Assembly (NCBI GenBank): GCA_038064935.1
Contig: JBBTRZ010000032.1
Location: 1-18,743 of the forward strand
Direction: 5' to 3'
DNA from: JAGVGK01 sp038064935
GTDB taxonomy: Bacteria; Patescibacteriota; Minisyncoccia; Phycocordibacterales; JACOZG01
DNA: 18,743 nt
Under the pieces are notes generated by a model, which had not been told where the DNA came from, searched no databases, and saw only the letters and a list, made by a program, of their open reading frames with translations. Made by a program: the position numbers and the translations under genes. Shown one piece after another: positions 1 to 5,821 of the stretch (positions are counted from its first letter, which is position 1; every line of letters begins with the position of its first letter).

Positions 1-65
1 GAACACGCCTCGGGTTTTTAAACATCATTGGATATTTCTCATGCAACAAAGCCAGCTCTTTGAAT

Positions 66-105
66 TGCCTCGATGTGAGGCAGACGCTACCGGAGCGTAT
101 TCCGG
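66..105 (+). other. Two tandem hairpins in the leader of the DGR target gene
   Basis: Two perfect short inverted repeats lie ahead of the first gene: TGCCTC (66-71) with GAGGCA (77-82), and CCGGA (90-94) with TCCGG (101-105). They sit 45-85 nt before the start codon, so they could fold in a 5' leader. A 28-codon frame beginning at 40 and ending at 126 spans both, but it has no convincing ribosome binding site and I do not call it. The function of the hairpins is unknown. Confidence 0.35.
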
Positions 106-137
106 ACATGCCAGTCGCCCGATTTAGGGCTAACAGC

Positions 138-144
138 AAAGGAG
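138..144 (+). promoter_or_regulatory. Shine-Dalgarno site of the DGR target gene
   Basis: AAAGGAG is placed six bases before the ATG at 151 and fixes that start. It is one of only two clear Shine-Dalgarno sites in the window; many other genes have a -10 box almost touching the start codon. The target gene therefore uses a leadered mRNA. Confidence 0.75.
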
Positions 145-150
145 ATTGTT

Positions 151-819
151 ATGAGTTGTATGGATTGGACAAATGTCCCAGCCGGCACCTATAACGGTGC
201 CATCCAAAGGTTCGTGGGGGCGTTGGGAGAAAATGCGGAACGGGTCTTGGTGATGATCAACCTGCGAGAATCTTTTGCGTCAGAGATCGCCGAGTTCGCG
301 AATCATAGGGCATTGGAGTTGCTTAAGCCCCTCGCGGTGGAAACGATGATTGCAAACCACCGGCGTCTCATCACCGTCAACTACGGCCCAGCCGATAAGC
401 CGCGAACTATCGAAGAGATGATCGCCGCTGGTCGCTACGACTGGGGGAACAAGGACATCACGGCCGATCACTTTCCGATCTCTGGAGTGGGGATAGTGGC
501 CTATGAGCCAAAACTTTTCCACTTCGATGAAGACATTTCTTCCGACGAAGCGGAGAGGCGGATCAAGGCAGACGATCTCACTAATCCGTGGGAACCGGCT
601 CGGATTGAACACACCTTGTCTTACGGCGCCGCTTTCCCCGAAGACCAACGGAAATTCCTAATTGTTGGTCTCGGCTCGGTGGCTTTGATCAACGGTAGCC
701 GGTGTGTGGTTTGCCTCTACGGGCGCGGTTCGCTGCGCCGCCTCGGTCTCTTTGGTCGCGGCGGCGGCTGGCCTGGCGTCTGCCGTTTCCTGGCCGTTCG
801 CCAGATCTCTGTCGCTTGA
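151..819 (+). CDS. DGR target (variable) protein, CPR type
   Basis: This 222-residue protein is probably the diversified target of a diversity-generating retroelement. The N-terminal 160 residues resemble, from memory, a widespread CPR family of uncharacterised proteins (motifs such as LITVNYGP, IEEMIAAGRYDW and the run LSYGAAFPEDQRKF). Homologous proteins, as I recall them, end in a hypervariable stretch closed by a conserved YRFLAVRK-like motif; here it is CRFLAVRQ. The last ~45 codons look like a DGR variable repeat: the coding strand has no adenine from 720 to 802, and most residues expected to vary are NNC/NNT codons (Gly, Arg, Cys, Val), as expected if AAY template codons were mutagenised. 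No signal peptide is seen. A hairpin with a T-tract follows, then an Avd-like remnant and a DGR-type reverse transcriptase. The ligand is unknown. The fold is probably C-type-lectin-like by analogy with other DGR targets; this is inference. Confidence 0.8.
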   Translation: MSCMDWTNVPAGTYNGAIQRFVGALGENAERVLVMINLRESFASEIAEFANHRALELLKPLAVETMIANHRRLITVNYGPADKPRTIEEMIAAGRYDWGNKDITADHFPISGVGIVAYEPKLFHFDEDISSDEAERRIKADDLTNPWEPARIEHTLSYGAAFPEDQRKFLIVGLGSVALINGSRCVVCLYGRGSLRRLGLFGRGGGWPGVCRFLAVRQISVA

Positions 820-860
820 ATTTTTGGCAGAATCTTGCTCTGTGACCCTTGGACCCTGTG

Positions 861-898
861 AACCTCGCTCGCACCTAGTGCCGGCGAGGTTTCTTTTT
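861..898 (+). terminator. Hairpin plus T-tract downstream of the DGR target
   Basis: AACCTCGC (861-868) pairs perfectly with GCGAGGTT (884-891), and an inner GCAC (871-874) pairs with GTGC (878-881) around a three-base loop. TTCTTTTT follows directly, so this reads as a Rho-independent terminator for the target gene. DGRs can also carry a hairpin/cruciform downstream of the variable repeat that aids target recognition (established for the Bordetella phage DGR). This hairpin starts 41 nt after the stop codon, so such a role is possible but unproven. Confidence 0.7.
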
Positions 899-1083
899 GC
901 TAAAATTCGGGTGGCAAATGAAAAATCCGCGGAGTAACTGGCGAGGAAACAATACTCAATTGCCACCAAGAAAACCTCGTCAATTTTTGATCCAATAGTG
1001 AACCGGTGAGATTTAGGGAAGTGGGGTAAGTAACTCTGCCAAATGCCGTAAGCATCTTTTAACCTTAAAATCACAGGGATCAA
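898..1083 (-). pseudogene. avd: Avd-like DGR accessory protein, C-terminally broken remnant
   Basis: The minus-strand frame opening with TTG at 1083 reads like the first half of the four-helix-bundle Avd family that partners DGR reverse transcriptases. It has LKDAYGIWQSYLPHFPKS, then RFTIGSKIDEVFLVAIEY and FLASY, matching the pattern LK.AY.LW...PHFPK..RY.LG.KID.LF...IE.IF.ASY. After about residue 45 the family pattern stops, although a complete Avd is normally around 115-125 residues and ends near a GGW motif. The open frame then runs on as antisense of the target gene down to 658. The missing half suggests a deletion or frameshift. It lies head to head with the reverse transcriptase and convergent with the target, unusual because DGR genes normally share one strand. 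A G9/C9 tract sits just upstream. Confidence 0.65.
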
Positions 1084-1107
1084 CTTCGGCTGTAAAAATT
1101 TTCCGTT

Positions 1108-1116
1108 GGGGGGGGG
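1108..1116. repeat. Homopolymer tract of nine G
   Basis: Nine consecutive G residues lie in the 55-bp gap between the start of the Avd-like remnant (minus strand) and the start of the reverse transcriptase (plus strand). On the minus strand the frame is open through this tract (three CCC codons) back to a TAA, so a change in tract length would alter which upstream start could feed the Avd frame. It could be a slippage site or a sequencing/assembly artefact. Confidence 0.6.
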
Positions 1117-1138
1117 TTCTACTTGTTAAAATATTTTG

Positions 1139-2152
1139 ATGCAACGATTCACTCATCCCTATCACGATATCATTTCTCCCGAAAGTTTACTTGCGGCGTG
1201 GGAGGATTTCTGACGCGGCAAACGGCAACGCGTTGATGTCCAACACTTCGGTTTTAACTTGCTGGATAATATTTTTGTCTTACATCACCATTTACTCAAC
1301 CACACCTACCGCCACGGCCCTTATCACGAATTCAAAATCGCCGACCCCAAACCACGGATTATTCACAAGGCCACCGTCCGCGATCGGGTGGTGCATCGGG
1401 CGATTTATCGTGCTCTCTACTGGCACTTCCATCAACGATTTATTCCCGACTCTTTTTCCTGTCGTGTTGCTAAAGGCACGCATCGCGCCCTGAATCGTTT
1501 CCGCTCTTTAGCCTACCAAGCTAGCCACAATCACACCCGCACGCTTTGGATTTTGAAGTGTGACATCAAAAAGTTTTTTGCCAGTATTGATCACGCAATC
1601 TTAATTTCAATCCTCGAGCGATATATTTTCGATCGCGACATCACTGGCTTACTGGGAAAGATAATTTTCAGTTTCAATTCTGGCGTGACGAATACTGGCC
1701 TCCCGCTCGGCAACCTCACCTCCCAACTCTTCGCCAATGTTTACCTCAACGAACTCGATCAATTTATCAAACATGAGCTCAAGCTCAAACATTATATTCG
1801 TTACGCCGATGACTTCGTAATTTTGCATCACGACCGAAATTATTTACTCCAAATCTTATCCGTCATCAATTCTTTCTTGCTTGAGAAACTTAAACTCACC
1901 TTGCATCCCGACAAAGTTTTTATCAAAACTCTCGCCTCCGGCGTGGACTTCCTCGGTTGGATTCATTTCCCCGATCATCGAGTTTTACGGACGGCGACGA
2001 AGAGGAGGATGTTTCGGAATTTGGCCGTGAAGAAAGATAACGAAGCGACAGTGGCGTCGTATCTAGGGATGCTAAGGTGGGGAAATGGGTGGGGGTTGAA
2101 AAAACAGATTCAGTTTTTAACAAATACCAATCAACGACGGCAATTATTGTAA
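1139..2152 (+). pseudogene. DGR-type reverse transcriptase with an in-frame TGA
   Basis: From ATG 1139 the frame encodes a DGR reverse transcriptase, interrupted by TGA at 1211-1213 (codon 25). Reading through gives 337 positions, a normal size for the family. Before the stop, LLAAWEDF, and after it RGKRQRVDVQ, together form the usual N-terminal A-W-x-x-F-x-x-GKR segment, so the stop lies inside a real domain and not in a leader. Later motifs are intact: KPRIIHKATVRDRVVH, SFSCRVAKGTH, KCDIKKFFASID (first catalytic Asp), GLPLGNLTSQLFANVYLN with the DGR-typical GxxxSQ in place of QGxxxSP, and catalytic YADD at 1802-1813. Other genes here use TGA as stop, so recoding is unlikely. A TTG restart at 1259 would lose about 40 residues. 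A TAAAAT box (1127-1132) lies six bases before the ATG. The 3' end overlaps the convergent yebC by 22 bp. The enzyme would copy template-repeat RNA into mutagenised cDNA. Confidence 0.85.
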
Positions 2153-2664
2153 ATTTGTTTGACATCGGCGAGGGCGTTTAGAGCGTCAAACAGAGTGTTT
2201 AATTTTTGTAAATCATTAGGGGTGAGAGCGATAGTATTCTTTGTCCGCCAATCATTATTGATTTTTTCGAAATTCCAGACGACCGCGCCGGGTGTCGCAA
2301 GCGTCGTGCCATGCTCGCTTAGGAGATGTTTGATTTCTTGCGCCGTGCGATTTTTGTTATCCGTTATTCCCTCAATTATGATCGCCACGCCACCGGGACC
2401 ATAACATTCATAGAGCACTTCAGTTAATTCATTCGCTTCGGCCCCAAGAGCGTTCTTAATCGCCCGTTCAATATTTTCATTCGGCAAATTTTCCGCTCGC
2501 GCTTTCTCGATCGCGGTTTTCAAGCCGGCCACATTTCGATCACCATTCGCTCGTTTGGCCTCCATTGTGATTGCTCGCGCCAAGATCGAGAAGAGCTGGC
2601 TCTTTTTAACATCCTCGGCCCCCTTCTGCCGCTTAATCTGTGACCATTTATTATGTCCGGACAT
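2131..2664 (-). CDS. yebC: YebC/PmpR-family protein, short form
   Basis: This is a 177-residue member of the YebC/TACO1 family, annotated as transcriptional regulators and more recently linked to translation of difficult peptide motifs. The start at 2664 gives the signature MSGHNKWSQIKRQKGAEDVK; the open frame extends further upstream, but nothing there resembles the family. The motifs KTAIEKARAENLPNENIERAIK and YECYGPGGVAIIIE are followed by DNKNRTAQEIKHLLSEHG and the C-terminal TIALTPNDLQKLNTLFDALN region. Usual length is about 240 residues; here roughly 60 residues between the first domain and the C-terminal domain are missing, apparently as a clean internal contraction, since both ends are recognisable. 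TACACT lies seven bases before the start codon, implying a leaderless mRNA. The gene is convergent with and overlaps the reverse transcriptase. Confidence 0.9.
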   Translation of the reverse strand: MSGHNKWSQIKRQKGAEDVKKSQLFSILARAITMEAKRANGDRNVAGLKTAIEKARAENLPNENIERAIKNALGAEANELTEVLYECYGPGGVAIIIEGITDNKNRTAQEIKHLLSEHGTTLATPGAVVWNFEKINNDWRTKNTIALTPNDLQKLNTLFDALNALADVKQIYNNCRR

Positions 2665-2671
2665 GAGCAGT

Positions 2672-2703
2672 AGTGTAAAACTAAAAACGCAAAGTGTAAA
2701 ACT
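2672..2703 (-). promoter_or_regulatory. yebC promoter with a direct repeat
   Basis: On the minus strand AGTTTTACACT occurs twice, at 2703-2693 and 2682-2672, exactly 21 bp apart (two helical turns). The gene-proximal copy supplies TACACT (2677-2672) as a likely -10 box, seven bases before the yebC ATG. The second copy on the same helix face could be a tandem operator or an alternative promoter. Confidence 0.45.
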
Positions 2704-2711
2704 TCGTGAAG

Positions 2712-2742
2712 AATAGCTTTTAGCTTCTAGGTGGGTTATAAT
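2712..2742 (+). promoter_or_regulatory. Promoter, copy A of a duplicated element
   Basis: AATAGCTTTTAGCTTCTAG (2712-2730) is followed by TATAAT (2737-2742), which ends eight bases before the ATG at 2751. The same 19-mer with a TATAAT box at the identical 25-bp offset occurs at 3617-3647. No ribosome binding site fits between the -10 box and the ATG, so the transcript should be leaderless. Confidence 0.7.
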
Positions 2743-2750
2743 ATTAACAT

Positions 2751-3005
2751 ATGACCACCGGCGATTTTGTGAGGGAGAGAAAGTATTTGTTTTGGTCAAC
2801 GAAAAATTATGACGGTCTCTCCAACGGAGCCGTTGTTGAAGGCGTTTTGAATTACGGCGATATGAACGATGTTCGAGAGCTGATTTCTCTTCTGGGAATG
2901 CAAGAAGTGGCAAAAATTTTTCGCGAGAACATCAATCGTCCAAGAATTAACTATCGCCCGGAAGTAAAAAATTATTTTCAGTTATATTTTCAAAAATATG
3001 CATAA
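2751..3005 (+). CDS. Small protein paired with AbiEii-like nucleotidyltransferase, possible antitoxin
   Basis: This 84-residue soluble protein carries the motifs RERKYLFWSTKNYDGLSNGA, VVEGVLNYGDMNDVRELISL and RINYRPEVKNYFQLYF. I recognise it as a kind of small conserved protein often encoded immediately before AbiEii-type nucleotidyltransferases in CPR and related genomes, but I cannot name a Pfam family with confidence. The following gene begins inside its 3' end (8-nt overlap at 2998-3005), so the two are almost certainly co-transcribed and translationally coupled. By position it is a candidate antitoxin or cognate regulator. A TATAAT box eight bases before the ATG gives a leaderless start. 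Confidence 0.75.
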   Translation: MTTGDFVRERKYLFWSTKNYDGLSNGAVVEGVLNYGDMNDVRELISLLGMQEVAKIFRENINRPRINYRPEVKNYFQLYFQKYA

Positions 3006-3612
3006 GGAAATTCTTACGGAAACTCAATCCAAACTCCTGCCGATCGTCAAGTTATTTTCAAAAAAATTTGGCTTAGTCGGAGGCACTGCCATCGCGCTTC
3101 ATCTCGGGCATCGAGAGTCAATTGATTTTGATTTATTTAATTTTGATGAATTCAACAATTACTCCGTTAAAATGAAAATCACCAAGCACCGAGTTATTGA
3201 CACCATTCTCGTTAATAAAAAAGGCGAATATACATTTTTAATAGATCAAGTTAAGTTCACCTTTTTCCAATTTCCCTACCAGATTAATTTTTCAGAATCG
3301 TTTGACGGTATCATAAAACTGCCCGATCTTCTCACTCTCGCTGCGATGAAAGCGTTCGCGCTCGGTCGTCGTGCCAAGTGGAAAGATTATGTTGATTTAT
3401 ACTTCATTCTGAGAGCGAACCACACAGTCTCCGAAATAACGACGAAGGGTCGGGAAGTTTTCGGCAATGAATTTAATGAGAAAATTTTCCGGACTCAACT
3501 CGCCTTTTTTGAAGACATTGATTATTCCGAACAGGTCAGCTACAAAGACGGCTTTTTAACCGATGACGAAATAATCAAAAAAGCGCTGGTGGAGTTTAGT
3601 TTGGAAAGGTAA
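2998..3612 (+). CDS. AbiEii/AbiGii-family nucleotidyltransferase (putative toxin)
   Basis: This 204-residue protein belongs to the AbiEii nucleotidyltransferase group (DUF1814-like), the toxin-type partner in type IV toxin-antitoxin or abortive-infection pairs. Motif I is GGTAIAL at residues 28-34. The second signature is RESIDFDLF from residue 39, whose D43 and D45 would bind metal. The C-terminal signature K-A-x-A-x-G-R-x-x-K-W-K-D-Y-V-D-L-Y is also present. AbiEii itself is thought to transfer nucleotides to RNA, proposed as GTP-dependent; the substrate here is unknown. Length is below the ~300 residues of classical AbiEii, typical of the compact form. It overlaps the preceding small gene by 8 nt. 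Many such compact pairs sit on chromosomes, so a phage-defence role is inferred only. Confidence 0.85.
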   Translation: MHKEILTETQSKLLPIVKLFSKKFGLVGGTAIALHLGHRESIDFDLFNFDEFNNYSVKMKITKHRVIDTILVNKKGEYTFLIDQVKFTFFQFPYQINFSESFDGIIKLPDLLTLAAMKAFALGRRAKWKDYVDLYFILRANHTVSEITTKGREVFGNEFNEKIFRTQLAFFEDIDYSEQVSYKDGFLTDDEIIKKALVEFSLER

Positions 3613-3616
3613 TGCC

Positions 3617-3647
3617 AATAGCTTTTAGCTTCTAGTGGGCGTATAAT
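3617..3647 (+). promoter_or_regulatory. Promoter, copy B of the duplicated element
   Basis: The 19-mer AATAGCTTTTAGCTTCTAG (3617-3635) recurs exactly as at 2712, followed by TATAAT at 3642-3647. The -10 box ends six bases before the ATG at 3654, implying leaderless transcription of the small membrane protein gene. Confidence 0.7.
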
Positions 3648-3653
3648 AGGAAC

Positions 3654-3986
3654 ATGAAAAAAGTTTTGGTCATTGGTTTTCTGTTCGGTGCTTTTGTTTC
3701 CCCTTTTATTTTCTCGATAGGTCTCGCCATCCCCGGTTGGCAACGCACTGCGCCATTATTCATCCCTGGCAATTACATTAAAAAACCAATTTTGGAGTAT
3801 GTTCTGACTGTGAGTCCCGCATCTCCTACTGTGAGGGGAAATCCCGCAACCCTGTCAGACTTAATGAAGAAAGCTTTGGTTCTTGGTCGGACTATTATGC
3901 TTTTGGCCAACGGTATTTTCTACGCCTTAATCTTTTGGATCATTTATTTTCTCGTCAGAAAGTTAAGAAACAAAAAACCGATTTAG
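3654..3986 (+). CDS. Small two-helix membrane protein, unknown function
   Basis: This 110-residue protein has a hydrophobic N-terminal segment (about residues 3-27, possibly an uncleaved signal anchor) and a second hydrophobic segment at about 78-101, followed by a basic tail RKLRNKK. The roughly 50-residue loop between them (starting near W29) would lie outside the membrane with a positive-inside tail. No family is recognised. It starts at an ATG six bases after a TATAAT box, and it shares a duplicated promoter with the AbiEii module upstream. That may mean common regulation or a copied promoter segment, not necessarily a shared function. Confidence 0.65.
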   Translation: MKKVLVIGFLFGAFVSPFIFSIGLAIPGWQRTAPLFIPGNYIKKPILEYVLTVSPASPTVRGNPATLSDLMKKALVLGRTIMLLANGIFYALIFWIIYFLVRKLRNKKPI

Positions 3987-3995
3987 AATCTTTGA

Positions 3996-4001
3996 TATAA
4001 T
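3996..4001 (+). promoter_or_regulatory. Extended -10 promoter, leaderless
   Basis: TGA-TATAAT (extended -10; hexamer 3996-4001) ends six bases before the ATG at 4008. There is no recognisable -35 hexamer and no room for a ribosome binding site. Confidence 0.65.
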
Positions 4002-4007
4002 TTCTCC

Positions 4008-4640
4008 ATGCGCACCTACGCTTTCATTGACGCCTCTAATCTATTTTATGGCGGAGAAAAATCTTTAGGCTGGCGCATTGATTACCAAAAACTTCACCAA
4101 TATCTTAAGGATAAATATCAAGTCTCTAAAATTTATTACTTTGGAGGAGTTGAGATCCATCGATTTCCTTTCGATTACCTCAATCAAGAAACAGTCCCAA
4201 TTAGAGAAGTTGAGAAATACCTGGTCCAATACATTAAGGAAAAGAAGCAATATTTAACTGAAGCCCACTTGGTTCTTCTTGACCGTCATTTGAAACGGGT
4301 TCGTTTCTATCTCAAGCTTGAGAAATTTGGTTATGATCTTATTTTAAAACCAGTAAAATCTTACGAAGACATTGAAGGCAATGTAGAGAGAAAGGCAAAT
4401 TGTGATGTCGATATGGTTATCTACATGATTCGTCATCTCAATGCTTTCGATCGCGTTGTTTTTCTTTCTGGTGATGGGGATTTTCTTCCAGCCTTGAAGT
4501 TATTAAAAGAAAATAGAAAAGAAGTAATGGTTCTTGCTCGAGCTCCACGAACCGCTCGGGAGATAAAAAAGTTTGCTGGAGATAAATTTCGTGACTTTGA
4601 ATACCTAAGAGAGCTCTTAAGGCACGAAGGTAAAAGATAG
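4008..4640 (+). CDS. NYN-domain (LabA/DUF88-like) ribonuclease
   Basis: This 210-residue protein has the PIN-like NYN fold, a metal-dependent RNase family. The first acidic motif is AFIDASNLFYGG, with D8 and N11. The middle motif is KANCDVDMVIYMI, with D133 and D135. The third is FLSGDGDFLPAL, with D156 and D158. This is the full acidic set expected for an active nuclease. The remainder is charged and helical (LKLEKFGYDLILKPV) with no other domain seen. NYN proteins act in RNA processing or decay; the substrate cannot be told from sequence. The gene is monocistronic, starts at an ATG six bases after an extended -10 box, and faces ruvB convergently across a hairpin. Confidence 0.88.
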   Translation: MRTYAFIDASNLFYGGEKSLGWRIDYQKLHQYLKDKYQVSKIYYFGGVEIHRFPFDYLNQETVPIREVEKYLVQYIKEKKQYLTEAHLVLLDRHLKRVRFYLKLEKFGYDLILKPVKSYEDIEGNVERKANCDVDMVIYMIRHLNAFDRVVFLSGDGDFLPALKLLKENRKEVMVLARAPRTAREIKKFAGDKFRDFEYLRELLRHEGKR

Positions 4641-4654
4641 AAATTTAGACGGCA

Positions 4655-4679
4655 AACGGCACCCATATAGGATGCCGTT
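4655..4679. terminator. Hairpin between convergent NYN and ruvB genes
   Basis: AACGGCA (4655-4661) pairs with TGCCGTT (4673-4679), with inner CC/GG pairs and a short AU loop. Neither strand has a strong T-tract beside it, so it is at best a weak or bidirectional terminator between the two convergent genes. Confidence 0.4.
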
Positions 4680-4745
4680 CAGGTCTAGTGCCACCAATCT
4701 AGCAAAACTTACTTTTACTGTCAATATACCCTGTGGATATTCCTA

Positions 4746-5783
4746 TTAGATAAGTTTCTCCTGCCGGTCGGCTCGCCTCGATTCGGCGAAGCGGGCGGGG
4801 AAGGGGTGGCCCAAGTGATCATAGGATTTACGAGTCGCGAGGCGCCCGCGCGGGGTGCGTTCGAGGAAGCCGAGTTGGAGAAGATAGGGTTCATGAACTT
4901 CTTCAATTGTGGCTTCTTCTTCGGAGGCGGCCGCGGCAATGGTGCCGAGACCGACTGGCCCGCCGGCGAATTTCTCAATCAGAATTTCCATAATCCGCCG
5001 GTCGGCCGACGAGAGACCGAGTTCATCAATCCCGAGGAGGGCTAAAGTTTTCTCTACAATTTCGGTACTGATCGCTTGCTTGTGCACTTGGGCGAAATCG
5101 CGACAGCGTTTAAGGAGTTGGTTCGCAATCCGCGGCGTGAAGCGACTGCGCGCCGCGATGGCCGCGGCCGCGGCGGGAGCGAGGAGGATTCCGAGAATCT
5201 TCGCCGAGCGCTGTATAATTCTTTCGATCTCCGGCGTGGTATAGAAATTAAGCCGGAAGGTGCCGCCCGAGAAGCGGGAGCGGAGTGGCGAGGAGAGAAG
5301 CGCGATGCGCGTCGTCGCGGCAATGAGGGTGAAGGCGGGCAGGTCAAGTTGGATGACGCGGGCTCCGGGGCCTTTGCCAATAATAATATTAAGCGTGCCG
5401 GATTCCATGGCCGGGTAGAGGACTTCTTCAATTAGTTTATTAAGCCGATGGACTTCGTCAATAAAGAGAATATCGCCCGGCGCCAAGTTGGTGAGAATGG
5501 CCGCGAGGTCGCCTACCTTCTCAATCGCCGGACCGGAAGTCACTTTGAGTTGGGCCTGCATCTCTTTGGCAATCAAATGGGCGAGAGTGGTCTTGCCGAG
5601 GCCGGGTGGGCCGTAGAACAGGAGGTGTTCCGGCGGGTGTTGCCTTTCCCGTGCGGCTTGTAGTAATATCTTTAGGTTCTCTTTAACGCTAGTTTGGCCC
5701 ACATATTCGTCCCAAACGCTGGGACGCAGGGCACTGTCAAGGAGCCAATCGGTCTGGGGGGTCTTTTCGGAGTCTATTGACAT
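4746..5783 (-). CDS. ruvB: Holliday junction branch-migration helicase RuvB
   Basis: This 345-residue AAA+ ATPase is the motor of the RuvABC Holliday-junction resolvasome. Visible motifs are LRPSVWDEYVGQ, Walker A GPPGLGKTT (residues 58-66), Walker B FIDEVHR (107-113), sensor 1 around AATTR, the arginine finger in PLRSRF, and the C-terminal winged-helix signature GGPVGLGTIAAA followed by EPYLLQLGFLERTPRGR. Length is close to the usual 335-350. The normal RuvB tail ends around YKHLG; here the matching SYDHLG is followed by a 19-residue tail (HPFPARFAESRRADRQEKL and one more) encoded by GC-rich sequence containing a TCGCC/GGCGA inverted repeat, possibly a captured repeat. A TATCAT box lies 12 bases before the start codon. 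No ruvA or ruvC is in the window. Confidence 0.97.
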   Translation of the reverse strand: MSIDSEKTPQTDWLLDSALRPSVWDEYVGQTSVKENLKILLQAARERQHPPEHLLFYGPPGLGKTTLAHLIAKEMQAQLKVTSGPAIEKVGDLAAILTNLAPGDILFIDEVHRLNKLIEEVLYPAMESGTLNIIIGKGPGARVIQLDLPAFTLIAATTRIALLSSPLRSRFSGGTFRLNFYTTPEIERIIQRSAKILGILLAPAAAAAIAARSRFTPRIANQLLKRCRDFAQVHKQAISTEIVEKTLALLGIDELGLSSADRRIMEILIEKFAGGPVGLGTIAAAASEEEATIEEVHEPYLLQLGFLERTPRGRLATRKSYDHLGHPFPARFAESRRADRQEKLI

Positions 5784-5805
5784 AGATAAATTTTTATGAT
5801 AGCAT
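5777..5805 (+). promoter_or_regulatory. Candidate promoter for the structured RNA
   Basis: A perfect -35 TTGACA (5777-5782) is followed, after a 17-bp spacer, by TAGCAT (5800-5805). Transcription would start near 5812, about ten bases before the structured segment at 5822-5990. The -35 box overlaps the ruvB start region, which is read from the opposite strand. Confidence 0.4.
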
Positions 5806-5821
5806 CATGGCAGACTTTAAT

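Noticed and set aside
40..126. 28-codon ORF upstream of the DGR target
   Set aside because: No ribosome binding site or -10 box at a useful distance, and it covers two hairpins of the leader.
658..897. Continuation of the Avd frame to 658 as a long Ala/Thr/Glu-rich protein tail
   Set aside because: It is the antisense of the target gene's variable repeat and shows no Avd similarity.
1211..1213. TGA in the RT as a recoded glycine codon, as in Absconditabacteria/Gracilibacteria
   Set aside because: The DGR target, yebC, pilB, the 11086 gene and the xth-like gene all end sensibly at TGA, so TGA is a stop here.
2665..2913. N-terminal extension of YebC
   Set aside because: The family start MSGHNKWSQIKRQKG is at 2664 with a -10 box just upstream, and the extension is antisense to the AbiEii partner gene.
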